Shown piece after piece: positions 36,931 to 48,027 of a stretch of DNA of 64,000 nt. Source of the DNA: Amoeboaphelidium occidentale. Taxonomy: Eukaryota > Aphelidiomycota > Aphelidea. Both the position numbers and the translations under genes were made by a program. Numbering within the stretch: position 1 is the first letter of the stretch; each line of letters opens with the position of its first letter. Under the pieces are notes generated by a model. It searched no databases and was not told where the DNA came from. It saw only the letters and a list, made by a program, of their open reading frames with translations. The stretch is from positions 63,383 to 127,382 of the forward strand of contig JALGPX010000009.1 in the NCBI GenBank assembly GCA_023515795.1, given 5' to 3'.

Positions 36931-39485
36931 ATGGGGAAAAAGAAACAGAACGTTACGCCAGTAGAAACGCCCTCAGAGGAATCCGCCCCTGTGGAAATCC
37001 GAATTAAAAGCAAAAAGGAGAAGGAAAAGGAGCGGAAGGAACGCCAAAAGCTTTTAAAGAAGCAGCAGCAACAACAGGACGAAAACGCTGTTAAAACTAC
37101 TCAGAACGCTCCATCGAATGGCGCAGTGAAGGTTCAACAGGCTAAACCACAGGCAAAGAAGAACAAGCGACCTGCTCAGCCAGGCGACTGGGATGACTCT
37201 GAAGAAGAGGCAGAAGAATTTTCCGAAGAAGAGGAAATCTCAGAAGAAGAAGAAATTGAGTCTGAAGAAGAAGACGCTTCAGAGGAGGAGGAGGAAGAAG
37301 AAGAGGATGATGAATCTGTCGTAGAAGACACGAAGCCAAAGAAAAGAATCGTTTATGCGCATAAAAAGAAAAGACGCACGCCAAACGTCGCTCAAGAACC
37401 TCCAAAGGAAGAGACACCGGTCGTTGCTGAGGAGCCTGTAGAAGAAGAAGTCAAGGATGAAGATTCTGTGGTAGACGACTGGGAGAATGAATTTTCTGAC
37501 GAAGAGAAGGCGGAAGAAACTAAAGAAAAGAATGAAGAAGTATCATCATCATTAGAAGATTTATCGTTGAAAGAAAGTGCAAACGACGCTGCTTCCCCTC
37601 TGATCAACTCACAAGAAGTCTCTCAAGAGGATTTGTCCAACGCTAATTTACGTTCTCCTATTTGTGTAATTCTTGGGCATGTCGACACTGGTAAAACTAA
37701 ACTATTGGACAAGATCAGACAAACAAATGTTCAAGAAGGTGAAGCTGGTGGTATTACACAGCAAATTGGTGCAACTTACTTTCCACTGGAATCTATTCTT
37801 CAAAAGACGGAGAGTTTGTCATCTTCTGCTCAGTACGCACAGATTGATAAGAAGAAGACTGGTTTCTCCACTCAAACAGAACTTAAAGTTCCAGGTCTGC
37901 TTATTATTGATACTCCAGGTCACGAGTCATTCACTAATTTACGTTCTAGAGGTCAAAGTTTGTGTAATATCGCCATTCTGGTTATTGATCTGATGCACGG
38001 ATTAGAACCACAAACAATTGAATCCATCAATTTGTTGAAGAAGGGCAAAACACCGTTCATTGTCGCTTTGAATAAGATTGATCGTTTGTACTCGTGGAAG
38101 ACTAATAAGGATGCTCCGTTTTTGGATTCCTTTAAGCAGCAAAAGAAACAAACTCAACAGGAATTTATGACTAGATTATCAGATGCCAAGTTGGCACTCG
38201 CAGAACAGGGTTTGAACTCTGAAGTTTACTTTAAGAATCCTGATGTCAGAAAATATGTTTCTATTGTGCCAACATCTGCGTTAACAGGAGAAGGTAATTT
38301 TCTTTTGAATGTTGTTCAATAATGTTTTAAGGTGTTCCGGATTTGTTAATGTTGTTGTGTCAATTGACTCAAGACAGAATGACCAAGCAGTTGTATTTGA
38401 GTAACACTCTAGAAGCAACTGTTTTGGAAGTTAAAGTCACTGAAGGTCACGGTCATACTATCGATGTTATTCTATCCAATGGTATTCTACGAGAAGGAGA
38501 TCGAATTGTATTGTGTGGATTGAATGGTCCAATAGTAACGCAAATTCGTGCCTTGTTGACTCCACAGCCGATGCGTGAATTAAGAGTTAAATCTGCATAT
38601 GTTCATCACAAAGAGATTAAGGCTGCGATGGGTGTTAAAATTGCCGCTCATGATTTAGAAAAGGCTGTAGCCGGCTCAAGATTACTACGTGATGGAGATT
38701 TGGAAGAGTTGAAGAAGGAATGTATGAAAGATTTGACAGATATGTTCAGTTCTGTTGAATCAAAGGGTGTTTGTGTGCAAGCGTCTACTTTGGGATCTCT
38801 TGAAGCACTTTTATCCTTCTTGAAAGATTCCAAGATTCCAGTATCCGGAATTAACGTTGGTCCGATCCACAAGAAGGATGTCATGCGGGCAAGTATTATG
38901 GTAACTACTGCAAAAGAATTCGCGACAATTTTGGCTTTTGACGTTAAAGTTGACAAGGACGCTCAAGAATTGGCAGAAGAAATGGGCGTGAAAATCTTCA
39001 CTGCGGACATCATTTATCATTTGTTTGATCAATTCACAGCTTATATGAACAACATCAAAGAAGAGCGCAAGAAAGAAAAGGCTGCCTTAGCTATTTGGCC
39101 ATGCATTCTTAAAATCGTTCCTGGATGTATCTTCAACAAGAAGGATCCTATTATTTTAGGTGTTGATGTTGTTGAAGGCTCAGTGAAGATTGGAACCCCG
39201 ATTTGCATACCTAGCAAAGATTGTTTGGTTTTGGGGAAAGTTCAAGGTATTGAGAATAACCATAAACCTGTCCAGATTGCAAAGAAAGGACAACAGGTGG
39301 CTATTAGAATTGAAGATTCCGATGGAACAGTTATGGCAGGCAGACAATTTGGAGAATCTGACGAATTGTGCTCCAAAATATCAAGACAAAGTATTGACGT
39401 TCTTAAGGAATTATTCAGAGCTGATGTCACAAGAGATGAATGGCTACTGATAAAGAAACTTAAAACAATGTTACACATTGACTAA
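36931..39485 (+). CDS. FUN12: Translation initiation factor eIF5B
   Basis: Ribosomal-subunit-joining GTPase, 838 residues. Exons 36931-38293 and 38332-39485, with a 38-nt intron that restores [13 protein letters not shown] Lys- and Glu-rich disordered N-terminus (about 1-230) precedes the GTPase: [20 protein letters not shown] (P-loop), [12 protein letters not shown] (switch I), [15 protein letters not shown] (G3) and ALNKIDRLY (G4). Domains II-IV follow, with [14 protein letters not shown] and the C-terminal [20 protein letters not shown] barrel. Length fits fungal eIF5B. Its stop lies only 5 bp from the stop of the convergent next gene. Confidence 0.96.
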
Positions 39486-39490
39486 ATAGA

Positions 39491-40471
39491 TCAAAGGAAG
39501 GCAATCTTGATTATATCTTTTTTTTTGTTAGAAACATTCCCTTTTACACCAAAGCATTTTCTGAGTTCATTAATTGAACTGTTGATGGCTTCCTTCGTCA
39601 AATCTTCACCAAAAGCTCTTGGGGAAACAGATTTAAGTGTTTCCATCATCCAATAAAACCACTGAAGAATTTCTGGTAGAGTTGTGCTTGAACAATAGGA
39701 ACCATCAGTTCCAGGGTCCAAAATAGACACACGAGAGGCATAAACAACGCCATCAGTATCAATGGCAAAGAAGCGGAAGAAGTAGGAGTTGGTAAGAACA
39801 GCAAAAACGGGCGTATTCTTTCCTGCCGCTAATCGCTTTCTCAGCAAGCATCCTGCTTCACACACGGTTTGAGGAACAGCGCTGTCGGGCCATTCCTTCT
39901 TTGCTTCAACGATAAGGAGAAAAGAGTCTATGCTTTCAACAGTTCTTGTTATCGAGGAGCCTAGCATGTAGTCAACGGTCCCTGTGTATCCGAATCCTGG
40001 TCCTTCCCAGTCATTCGGTACCTCGCAGAACCCCATCAGCTCTTCGTTGGATTCGTCCATCAAAACTTCCGTTATCAAGGCATCAATGAATATACGACAT
40101 GATTTCTCATTATCCAAAACCCAAACCGCCATGATTCTATCAAGATACTGGCAAAAGGACTCGCTTGGTTCAGGGCGAGGGAAATTTTCCGGCAGGTGAA
40201 GAGATGGTGCTGTAGTTCTGAGAAACTTGACGTCCAAATTCAAGCCATCCTCTCGACTGCAGTGTCCAATGCTCGCGGATGAGAACTTGACTGATGGTTT
40301 TTTTGCCGTCCATTCTTTTAAAACTTCTATACGTTCCTCCCTAGAAAATAGCTGTTTCTTCTCTTCAGCAGATAATGCTTGACGGTATTCTTCTTTGGAC
40401 AGCTGATAATGTAAAAGCTTCATCTTTTCTTCGTCTGTTAGTTGTTCAAATATCTTGATTGTATGATCCAT
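39491..40471 (-). CDS. PD-(D/E)XK nuclease-like protein
   Basis: 326 residues. The N-terminal helical part (KMKLLHYQLSKEEYRQAL...) resembles a linker. The centre has GYTGTVDYMLG, then SFLLIVEAKKEW and PQTVCEAGCLL, the D...ExK...Q order of the PD-(D/E)XK fold as found in fungal proteins of unknown role, including some Crinkler-type effectors and transposon-derived restriction-like proteins. No signal peptide. ATG 40471 is preferred; a longer frame to 40528 is antisense to a small plus-strand ORF. Enzymatic activity is not proven. Single exon. Confidence 0.6.
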   Translation of the reverse strand: MDHTIKIFEQLTDEEKMKLLHYQLSKEEYRQALSAEEKKQLFSREERIEVLKEWTAKKPSVKFSSASIGHCSREDGLNLDVKFLRTTAPSLHLPENFPRPEPSESFCQYLDRIMAVWVLDNEKSCRIFIDALITEVLMDESNEELMGFCEVPNDWEGPGFGYTGTVDYMLGSSITRTVESIDSFLLIVEAKKEWPDSAVPQTVCEAGCLLRKRLAAGKNTPVFAVLTNSYFFRFFAIDTDGVVYASRVSILDPGTDGSYCSSTTLPEILQWFYWMMETLKSVSPRAFGEDLTKEAINSSINELRKCFGVKGNVSNKKKDIIKIAFL

Positions 40472-40648
40472 TTTGAAAACGATTTGAAAAAAAGGAGAGC
40501 TCGCTGTGCAACTCGTAAAAGAGTCCATCGGGCATTATTCGCAAATGCTTCGAAACGAACCGTAGTTAAAAAAACTATTATGCATCCTGGTTACTACCAA
40601 GCGTTAGCACCGAACAAGAAACTTGAGACCATGTTGCACGATAGATAA
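40463..40648 (+). CDS. Possible small basic protein
   Basis: 61 codons (MIHFENDLKKRRARCATRKR..., ending TMLHDR), strongly basic. It overlaps by 9 bp head-to-head with the PD-(D/E)XK-like gene and fills an otherwise empty 210-bp space. The composition is coding-like, but no family is recognised and nothing else supports it. It could be a small ribosomal or RNA-binding protein, or chance. Confidence 0.3.
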   Translation: MIHFENDLKKRRARCATRKRVHRALFANASKRTVVKKTIMHPGYYQALAPNKKLETMLHDR

Positions 40649-40684
40649 ACAGGTTAAAGGAAAGATTAATTAAAAGCGTCTATT

Positions 40685-42103
40685 TTAGAACAAGAATTTT
40701 GGTGCATCCTTTGAGAGCACTTCATTTCCATCCTCTGTTACGAGAACCATATCTTCGATTCGAACACCACCAAATCCAATTTCAAGCAATCGGTTAACCT
40801 TTTCCCAGTTAATCTGTTTACTTGCAACAGGATTCGATCTAGCCTTCTTCAATAATTCCTCATTGAAGTAGACTCCTGGCTCAATCGTCCAGATATCGTT
40901 AACTTTCAAAACATAACGCTTTTGTAAGTCATGAACATCAATGCCAACAGTATGCCCAAGACCGTGAGGAAAGAAGAAAAGAACAACGTCTTCTGAACTA
41001 TTGGCTTTCAGCACGTTGATTCTTTTCAAGCCTTTAAATATTACACTTTTAGCAATTGCTGGTAATGACAAGTATGAAACTCCCTTCTTGAAAGCTTCAA
41101 TGCATTTCATATTGGCTTCTAGTACAATACTGTAAATGTCCTTCATATCATCCGTCCACACAACACCAACTGGATAAGTCCGAGTAATATCAGTAGCATA
41201 ACCGCGATGGTTAGCCCCGGCATCTATAAGTAGAAATCCTGGTTTCCGAAGTTTCTCAAACCCCTGTTTATCAATTGAATTCTGGTAGTGTAATCTAGCT
41301 GCGTGTTCACCAAAAGCAACTGTTGGTTCATAAGCTTGAATGCGATTACCACAAACTGTTGTAAGATGTAGAAATGTGGAGTACAAAGAATACTCCGAAT
41401 GTTCTTCTGCGCTTCTTGACAACAAGGAATGAATAAGTGAGTGTGCTTTTGCAGATGACTCCGTCGCAAATCTAATAGCAGCTACTTCCAACTCAGACTT
41501 GCTTTCGCGTTGTCTTGATACAGCTTCCTTGAGATTAGTATCGCTCTTTAGAGTAACAATTCTTCCATACTTCGTCATATCCTTCTGCAACTCAGTAACA
41601 GACTTGACATCCAATAACGAATATTCTTCAAGCAAAAGCTCGCGAGATGGAAGCGCTGCATCAAACACGATATCTCTAGGAACAGGAAGATAAAGAACAG
41701 CTGAGCCATTAGACGATATAAGAGCCTTCAGTCCTGGATAACTAACTCCAATAAGATACACGAAATCAGAAGATTGTCTAAACGCAGTGATTCCATCTTC
41801 CAGAGTCGCATCAGCTATTGCTCCTTCGATTAGTATTGCAGTTCCATTTCTCAGTGGATAATTCTCAAGCAAGCGACGCCTGTTATCTGCCCAGATCATT
41901 CTCATATCAGGAGGAGGCACTTTGAATGGACACTCATCCAGCAGCAGTACTTGTTCCTCCAACGGATCAAAAGCTTCCATGAATAGGAACTGGAAAGCAA
42001 GTAGGATACTAAGCACAGAGAGTAGAAGAGATGCCTTCAACATTATCAATTGTCGATTGCTCATGAAGGAACCCTCCTGGTTTGGAGTCTTATTGATGAT
42101 CAT
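40685..42103 (-). CDS. Membrane-anchored M24 metallopeptidase (Xaa-Pro dipeptidase/aminopeptidase type)
   Basis: 472 residues from ATG 42103 (a second ATG at 42064). A hydrophobic N-terminal anchor (ASLLLSVLSILLAFQFLF) is followed by an AMP_N-like domain (MRMIWADNRRRLLENYPL) and the pita-bread domain: LLIDAGANHRGYATDITRTY (two metal Asp), HGLGHTVGIDVHD (metal His), WTIEPGVYF (Glu) and GGVRIEDMVLVTEDG (Glu). All five metal ligands are present, so it should be an active dinuclear peptidase cleaving X-Pro bonds. The anchor suggests action in the secretory pathway or vacuole, unlike cytosolic prolidase. Confidence 0.85.
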   Translation of the reverse strand: MIINKTPNQEGSFMSNRQLIMLKASLLLSVLSILLAFQFLFMEAFDPLEEQVLLLDECPFKVPPPDMRMIWADNRRRLLENYPLRNGTAILIEGAIADATLEDGITAFRQSSDFVYLIGVSYPGLKALISSNGSAVLYLPVPRDIVFDAALPSRELLLEEYSLLDVKSVTELQKDMTKYGRIVTLKSDTNLKEAVSRQRESKSELEVAAIRFATESSAKAHSLIHSLLSRSAEEHSEYSLYSTFLHLTTVCGNRIQAYEPTVAFGEHAARLHYQNSIDKQGFEKLRKPGFLLIDAGANHRGYATDITRTYPVGVVWTDDMKDIYSIVLEANMKCIEAFKKGVSYLSLPAIAKSVIFKGLKRINVLKANSSEDVVLFFFPHGLGHTVGIDVHDLQKRYVLKVNDIWTIEPGVYFNEELLKKARSNPVASKQINWEKVNRLLEIGFGGVRIEDMVLVTEDGNEVLSKDAPKFLF

Positions 42104-42254
42104 TAGCGCAATCTTCAATTCAAAAAAGAAGAAATAGTTTGAGCAAATACTCTGGATCGCCACTGTGATCATCGGTAGGGCGTCTTAGATCATTTTCTTA
42201 ACCGCGTTAAAGGCCTACGGAGTTGTTTGTTTCAGTTGAGGAGGGAATTTCAAT

Positions 42255-45032
42255 ATGGCTAAAACAACACTTGTCACTTTCGCTGTGTTACTCCTACTGA
42301 GTTTCTTACCAGCTGTTCTTGGTTTCATTCATGGCAGGGATGGATTTGATCATCCTTTTCTGAAGCAGCACTATCGTTTCAATATACTCCAAGAACCTGA
42401 ACATGACGGTATCAGAGGGATCCATAATTACTTGACCAAAAAGCCTCAAGCAAAGAATGTTCCTTTGAAAGTCAATATTGATAATCAGTAATTCTACAAT
42501 GATATCAATTCTTATTTGTAGCCATTTGACATTGTTACTGGAAGTTAATCATGGCTTGTTTCATCCAGCTGTGAAGCACTTGCAAGAGAAAACTGATACA
42601 GTCTTTGTCAAGGGCACAGTCGAAGGCTACGAAAGATCATCAGTCAGAATGGCCTTCTATAATCACATGATCATGGAGGGTTTAATTAGATTCTCTAATG
42701 ATAATGGTATAGATGAAATAATTACCGTTGAAGCAATGCGCAATTCTGGTTTGAAGAAGGGCATGCATCCTACAAAAGAGCATCATTTCAACTTCAAGAA
42801 AACTCCTACAGAAGAGTGGCGCATAATTGCTTATCGTGCTGAAGATGATATCAGCTTGGAGGTTGAAGAACACAGGAACTTTTGTGGTACTCAGGAGACT
42901 CTTCCTACTAATAAGGGCATTGTCGTTCAGAATCTTGATGGATCATCTGAAATTGATCCTGAGATCCAGAAACGCATTGATGCAGCTAATAGTGAAATGT
43001 TTGAGAAACTGAACAGTGCAAAGAGAAACTTCATTGCTGAAACAAATGGAGTTAATATTACAGATGGTATAAAGACTCAATGTGGTATTGCTTTGCTTTC
43101 TGATTATGTGTTCTTTGAAAAGTATGAAATCTATTCAAGAGACCATATGATTGCTTTGTTTAATGAAGTTCAAGACAACTTCCTGGAACAACTAGGAATT
43201 GAATTGCCAATTGTAGTTGCTGCACCAATTATTTATCCTAATGATCCTTCTGGTCTGGGAACTCCTCCTCAGAATGTTGATGACTTCTTTTACTTGTTGG
43301 GAAACAACACTTTAAACGGTAGATGGCCGATTCAATTGACTCAAGTCAGTTCTTTTGTTTGTGCTATCCATGTTCTATCTCGAGTTGATTTTAAATCTAC
43401 GGTAACAGGAATGAAAAGATTGGGATATGCTTGGACAGGAATTAAGGAAGTTGGTGTTCATCGTGGCGTATGTAGTCCTACAGCTCATAACATTGGCTTC
43501 ACAACGACAATCAGCAATGCGAGAGAATTAACCAGATTTGCGATTCAAAAAGTTATGGTCCATGGTTTAGGTCATAACTTCGGTTCTCAGCATGATGACG
43601 ATTATGTTAATAATCCAGCTTACACTTTTGATTTTGATAAATCACAGTGCTTGCCAAGTAATCCAACTAACTTGTATGTCATGAAATCAGATATTCATGT
43701 GGGAAAGAATGCCATCAAGTTTTCACCTTGCTCAGTCGCTGATATGGTGGAAAAGGCTCCTTTGTTGGGAACATGTTTCATGAAACCTGGTGACTTCACT
43801 GGAGAATTCGCTGTTTCAGATCCTAGAATTCTTCCTTATCTTCAGCATGTCGACGAATGTAGAAATCCTCCGATTGTATTACCTCCAACTACAAACAACG
43901 TTGGTTGGTTTGCGTGTGATATTCCGGGTTCTGGTGCTGTCGAGTAATTTTTCTTTCATTTTGATACTAAGCCTTTAGATGCACGTTGTCTTGTGCTTCT
44001 CCGGGGGCTGATAATGTCTGTCAGACTTTTCAGAATGGGGCTAGGGGTGTGGTGAACAAGAAGGACGGTTATCCTTGTGGTAACAGATATCCTATCACTC
44101 AAGTTTGTCGTGGTGGACTCTGCACTGATGAATGGAGAGTGAGAACTTGCGAGTAAGTTTGTTTGATTTGAAGCTGATTTTTTAGCCGTACTCAGCCATG
44201 TTGCTCCATCTATGGCGATTTGAAAGACTCGAATGAGTATTGTATTCCATCGTCTCCATTTCAAAACACAAATCCATGCAGACCTCCAAAGAACTTTTGT
44301 GATCCTCAAGATTTGTTTTCTCCTACTGGATGTTCATTCACAGTACAAAAGCCAGGTGTCAATTGTGGCAATTGCGAAGATATTTATGATCCGTCTACTT
44401 GCGACAACACTAAAGTTTGTGGTTCTGGTGCATCATTTGGAATGTGTGTAGATAATGTCGAAGTCAATCCTGCAGGATCAGTACAGGCCAATAATGCTGA
44501 TTTATGCAATGGCTTTAAGTGTCAAGATGGTATTGAGCAATGTGTTGTTCTCGGAAATAATCCAGTTTGTGTGCAAATTGTGAATGCAACATGCAAACAT
44601 TTCTGTGATAACAGCGACTTTAAGTATGCTTACCAGAGACCAGGAGAAGAACCCGTCGCTTGGGATTGCGACTGCAGGTATTATTTTAACTGACTTTATT
44701 TTCTGATCACTAGGCGTTCATGTCAATCTCGAAATGCTTGTTGCAGGGATTATTCCACCTACTGCCTGAAAGATCCTAGTTTATATAACCCAAGAGATGT
44801 GCCTAAATCATTGATTCCTTATTCAACCCGTCCAGTGAGACAGTTTATTCAGAGAATCACAGTTTCTTTGCCATCAACAGATCCAACAACTGATGCTGTA
44901 TTGACAGCCATTGGTGCTATTCTCATTATCGCAGGACTGGGACTACTATTTTCTGCATTCAGGATCAAAACTACTACTTCCGCGCCGCAAGGATACGATT
45001 TGAAACCTTACCCGCCACCAATGATGCAGTAG
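42255..45032 (+). CDS. ADAM-family membrane protein with inactivated metalloprotease motif
   Basis: 879 residues, five exons: 42255-42487, 42522-43943, 43979-44152, 44186-44677 and 44714-45032 (introns 34, 35, 33 and 36 nt). Order: signal peptide (ends VLGF), prodomain, reprolysin-like domain, Cys-rich disintegrin-like region (CCSIYGD...; PCRPPKNFCDP), CDCR-SCQSRNACCRDY motif, membrane segment (about 834-856) and a short tail. The zinc motif reads HGLGHNFGSQHD (His425-His429), where the catalytic Glu of HExxH is Gly. The three His ligands and the Met-turn-like region remain, so it is probably a pseudoprotease, perhaps an adhesion or regulatory partner of the active paralogue at 48028-52072. 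Confidence 0.85.
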
Positions 45033-45141
45033 AGCCAGAGGTTTTACGGAAAATAAAATATTCTTTGTTTGACCACGCCAACAAAGTTTCAGCACGTTAA
45101 AACACAACGTGTAAACAAATATTGTTCATTGAAACGTTGAA

Positions 45142-46122
45142 ATGAAACATCCTGTCAACAATAATACATGGATCTTGGTATTTATCATACTGCTGGTTGG
45201 GCTTGAAGTTGTTATGATCGCAGTTTACCAAGAGTACAAGTCAACTTGTAAAGAATTTAAGAATGATATTGGTGCTGATGAAAAAATCTCAGCTGCTTCC
45301 TTTAGCCCAAACAATGTTCTGTCTGTTTCAGGCTGGAATAAGATCAGACAGAGGATGGCACATGAACACAGACTCATGATACTTGAATCGGAATCTAGTT
45401 TACCTTCTTTAAATAAGGTTGAAAGTGTTTTTGAAAGTGTTCCAGCTACATATGACTGCGATCGCAATACGTTGATGAGGATTGGAGGTGCTGCAGATAA
45501 GGATGGTGGTAAATGGATCTGTGGAGAGTATCTGAAGAAGAGATTATCCCAGGAAGCTCCTAATATTGTGTTTAGTATTGGTTCAAGAGGAGATTTTTCA
45601 TTTGAGAAGTCTATGATTCAATATCTAGGCAGCAACACAAGGGTCTACACATTTGACTGTACGTTTCAACATGTTCTGTAAAGTTTAATTAACGTATTAG
45701 GTACTGGTAAGTGGAAACCTCCTCTTGAACAGATCACTTTCATCAATGAATGTGTCGGAAGTCTTGATTATGTAGATTCTTTGAAAAGAACCTTCAAGAC
45801 GTGGACAACTTTAATTGCTGAGCTTGGTATCAACCACATTGACTTTTTGAAGATTGATATTGAAGGATTCGAGTGGGTCGTACTGCCTGCAATCTTGGAG
45901 CATAAAGATCTTGATGAGTTGCCGGTACAAATCTCTTTTGAATTACATAAGCAAGCGCCAGGCGGAATTTATGATGATATTCAGGATAAAAGTTTTGGAC
46001 AGACATTGTCGCGTTTGTTTCTGAAGTTGGATGATTTAGGCTACTATGTTACGTCAAATGAGTACAACATTGTCTCCCGAGGCTGTTGCTCTGAGTTCAC
46101 TGTGGTAAGACCAAGCTATTGA
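45142..46122 (+). CDS. Membrane-anchored FkbM-type methyltransferase-like protein
   Basis: 312 residues from exons 45142-45658 and 45701-46122 (42-nt intron). A signal anchor (WILVFIILLVGLEVVMIAVY) is followed by a luminal domain with VFSIGSRGDFSFEKSMIQYL, VYTFDCTGKW and HIDFLKIDIEGFEWVVLPAI, the SAM-dependent Methyltransf_21/FkbM pattern with the KIDIEG strand. Proteins of this form are found in the secretory pathway of many eukaryotes with unknown substrates. Catalytic competence cannot be judged. It sits between the two ADAM genes, so it may belong to the same surface-protein group. Confidence 0.75.
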
Positions 46123-46461
46123 TTTTACAATTATCGATTGAATAAATTAATGGAAATATTTGAGAATTCGTGGAGAGGCAAGCGAGAAGTGTTGAAACTA
46201 TAGGATTGTTAGCTAATCGAAGATTTTCGTTTTCGATCAAGCGTTTCAAGCTTGAATCTAATAGATTGGTCAATTTATAGAAAATCCTGAGAAGTAATCA
46301 CTGTCTATTTGACCTAACTTTCATCTGTTTCGGTCTGTTCTCATGTTCTAATGCCCCATGTTGCTGATCATGCGTAATGATACCACATGGTTGATCAGCA
46401 TGTGATCAGACCCTTGAAAAAATCTGGCGTGTCTTTCTTTTTTCAGACAGTGAAACCGCAT
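46123..46461. promoter_or_regulatory. Intergenic region with TGATCA inverted repeat before the Ulp1-like protease
   Basis: No gene seen. GCTGATCA (46363-46370) and TGATCAGC (46392-46399) are perfect inverted arms around 21 bases, with another TGATCA at 46403. A pyrimidine tract ending TTTTTTCAG at about 46446 might be a 5' UTR splice acceptor. Confidence 0.4.
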
Positions 46462-47892
46462 ATGAACGTTCTTTTGCTTATTTTTGCAACTCTGTTCGCG
46501 TTAGCGTCGTGTGTTGAGCTTATCATCGAAGAGGTTCTTAGAAAGGATGAACTGAATTCAATGACATTAGATTTCGGACGACGTTCCGGATATGAATTGG
46601 AAAGCGTCACGTTCTACCCTTTGGCTGACACGAGAAAAGATACTTCAGCTCCGATGCGCGCTGTAAAGATCAGGGCATCGCGAGAAACACGGTTCCCAGA
46701 CTCTTCTGGCAAAATCAAAGTGAAGCTGCACCTTAAAGATAAATTTGCTCCAGGATTCTATTACATTGCGATCAAAACCAACAAGGGAAAGATAAAGTTT
46801 GATGATATTCATGTTCTGGTTGAAGATTCTACCTCTGAACCCGAATCTCTCAACAAGCCCCCAATTCGTCCTTTTTCTTTTCCTTTTTCTTTGGCGTTAG
46901 AAAAGCCCGAGTCTAACGGTAAAAGTAAGTCTTATCCGTCTGAAATAAGTGTTCGTGCTAAGGAAGATTTCCATGATGTGTTCTTTGGATTTACACTAGA
47001 TACTAATGGTGCTGAATTGGTCCCTGCTTGGGTGACCTTTTTCGAGGAGAATGCACCAAAACGAGCGCAAAAGCAATCCAAGATTCTTCTTGCTTATAAT
47101 ACTCCCACGATTCCTTCTCCATTGCGCTCTCTTGTTGGTAAAAGATATTTGGAAGACGATGTCATACATGTTGCGCTTCAATACTGGTTTGATACTACTG
47201 CGCCCTCCTATAGTAGCATCGGACTGTCTGCTTCGATTTCTAATTTTGTTTTGCTGCCTCCCACTTTGGTAAGTGGTGTTTCGTCACAGCAAGCTCCAGG
47301 CCTTTTACGGGCTTACAGAAACGAGTTGCATAAACGGTTTTTCATGATGCCGTATAATTTTGGCCCCGATGAACATTGGTTCCTGATGATATATGATGCG
47401 AGAAAAAATGATTATTTTGTCGTTGACTCCGCGCGAAGATGGTATGCAACCGAGTACCGAAAGGAGGTTGCGATATTCGCACACATTTTGAATAATTACA
47501 TTGGATTACGTACTGCGGGAAGCTACGGAAACGTTGAATTGCGCAACATTGATAATTATAGGCATTTTGATGTTACAAAGTTCAGGGATGAAATGCCAGT
47601 GATACACTTGCATTCCGGTGTTACGAGACAAAAAGACGCCTATAACTGCGGAATTTTTACAGTTCTAAATGGTATATACTTTGCTGCAAATAGCTGGCTT
47701 CTTCATTTAATAAGAAGTGAAAAGAGAATCCCTCAATATTATAAGTTCGACGCAGAGGACCTTGTCGCTGCCAGAAAGGCTCTGTTCGTTGGTTTAGGTA
47801 CTAAATGCATGGCTAAAAGTCCATTGCTCAATTTCCCAGAGTGTCTTGGTTATGAAAGTGCTGGAATATTAAATGCAGAGTCAGCTGCTTGA
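46462..47892 (+). CDS. Secretory-pathway protein with C-terminal Ulp1-type (C48) cysteine protease domain
   Basis: 476 residues from ATG 46462, which begins a signal peptide (NVLLLIFATLFALASC). Residues about 20-130 form a beta-rich region without recognised family. The C-terminal 200 residues carry an Ulp1/SENP layout: DEHWFLMIYD (His305), YFVVDSA (Asp322), RQKDAYNCGIF (Gln390 and Cys396). All catalytic residues are present. Ulp1 enzymes normally process SUMO in the nucleus or cytosol, so a secreted member is unexpected. It might be an effector or process another ubiquitin-like or Gly-Gly substrate. If translation began upstream in frame (46387) the signal peptide would be internal. Confidence 0.75.
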   Translation: MNVLLLIFATLFALASCVELIIEEVLRKDELNSMTLDFGRRSGYELESVTFYPLADTRKDTSAPMRAVKIRASRETRFPDSSGKIKVKLHLKDKFAPGFYYIAIKTNKGKIKFDDIHVLVEDSTSEPESLNKPPIRPFSFPFSLALEKPESNGKSKSYPSEISVRAKEDFHDVFFGFTLDTNGAELVPAWVTFFEENAPKRAQKQSKILLAYNTPTIPSPLRSLVGKRYLEDDVIHVALQYWFDTTAPSYSSIGLSASISNFVLLPPTLVSGVSSQQAPGLLRAYRNELHKRFFMMPYNFGPDEHWFLMIYDARKNDYFVVDSARRWYATEYRKEVAIFAHILNNYIGLRTAGSYGNVELRNIDNYRHFDVTKFRDEMPVIHLHSGVTRQKDAYNCGIFTVLNGIYFAANSWLLHLIRSEKRIPQYYKFDAEDLVAARKALFVGLGTKCMAKSPLLNFPECLGYESAGILNAESAA

Positions 47893-48027
47893 TATTAGGA
47901 ATAAATTTGTTTTCTTTATGGGCCCTCTTTTGTTCATTTACGTCTTCGCATGCACCGTGCAGTGTGATATAAATATGCACAAGTTGCGCCACTGGTTGCT
48001 AGGGATACATTGTCTTTGAAGACAAAA

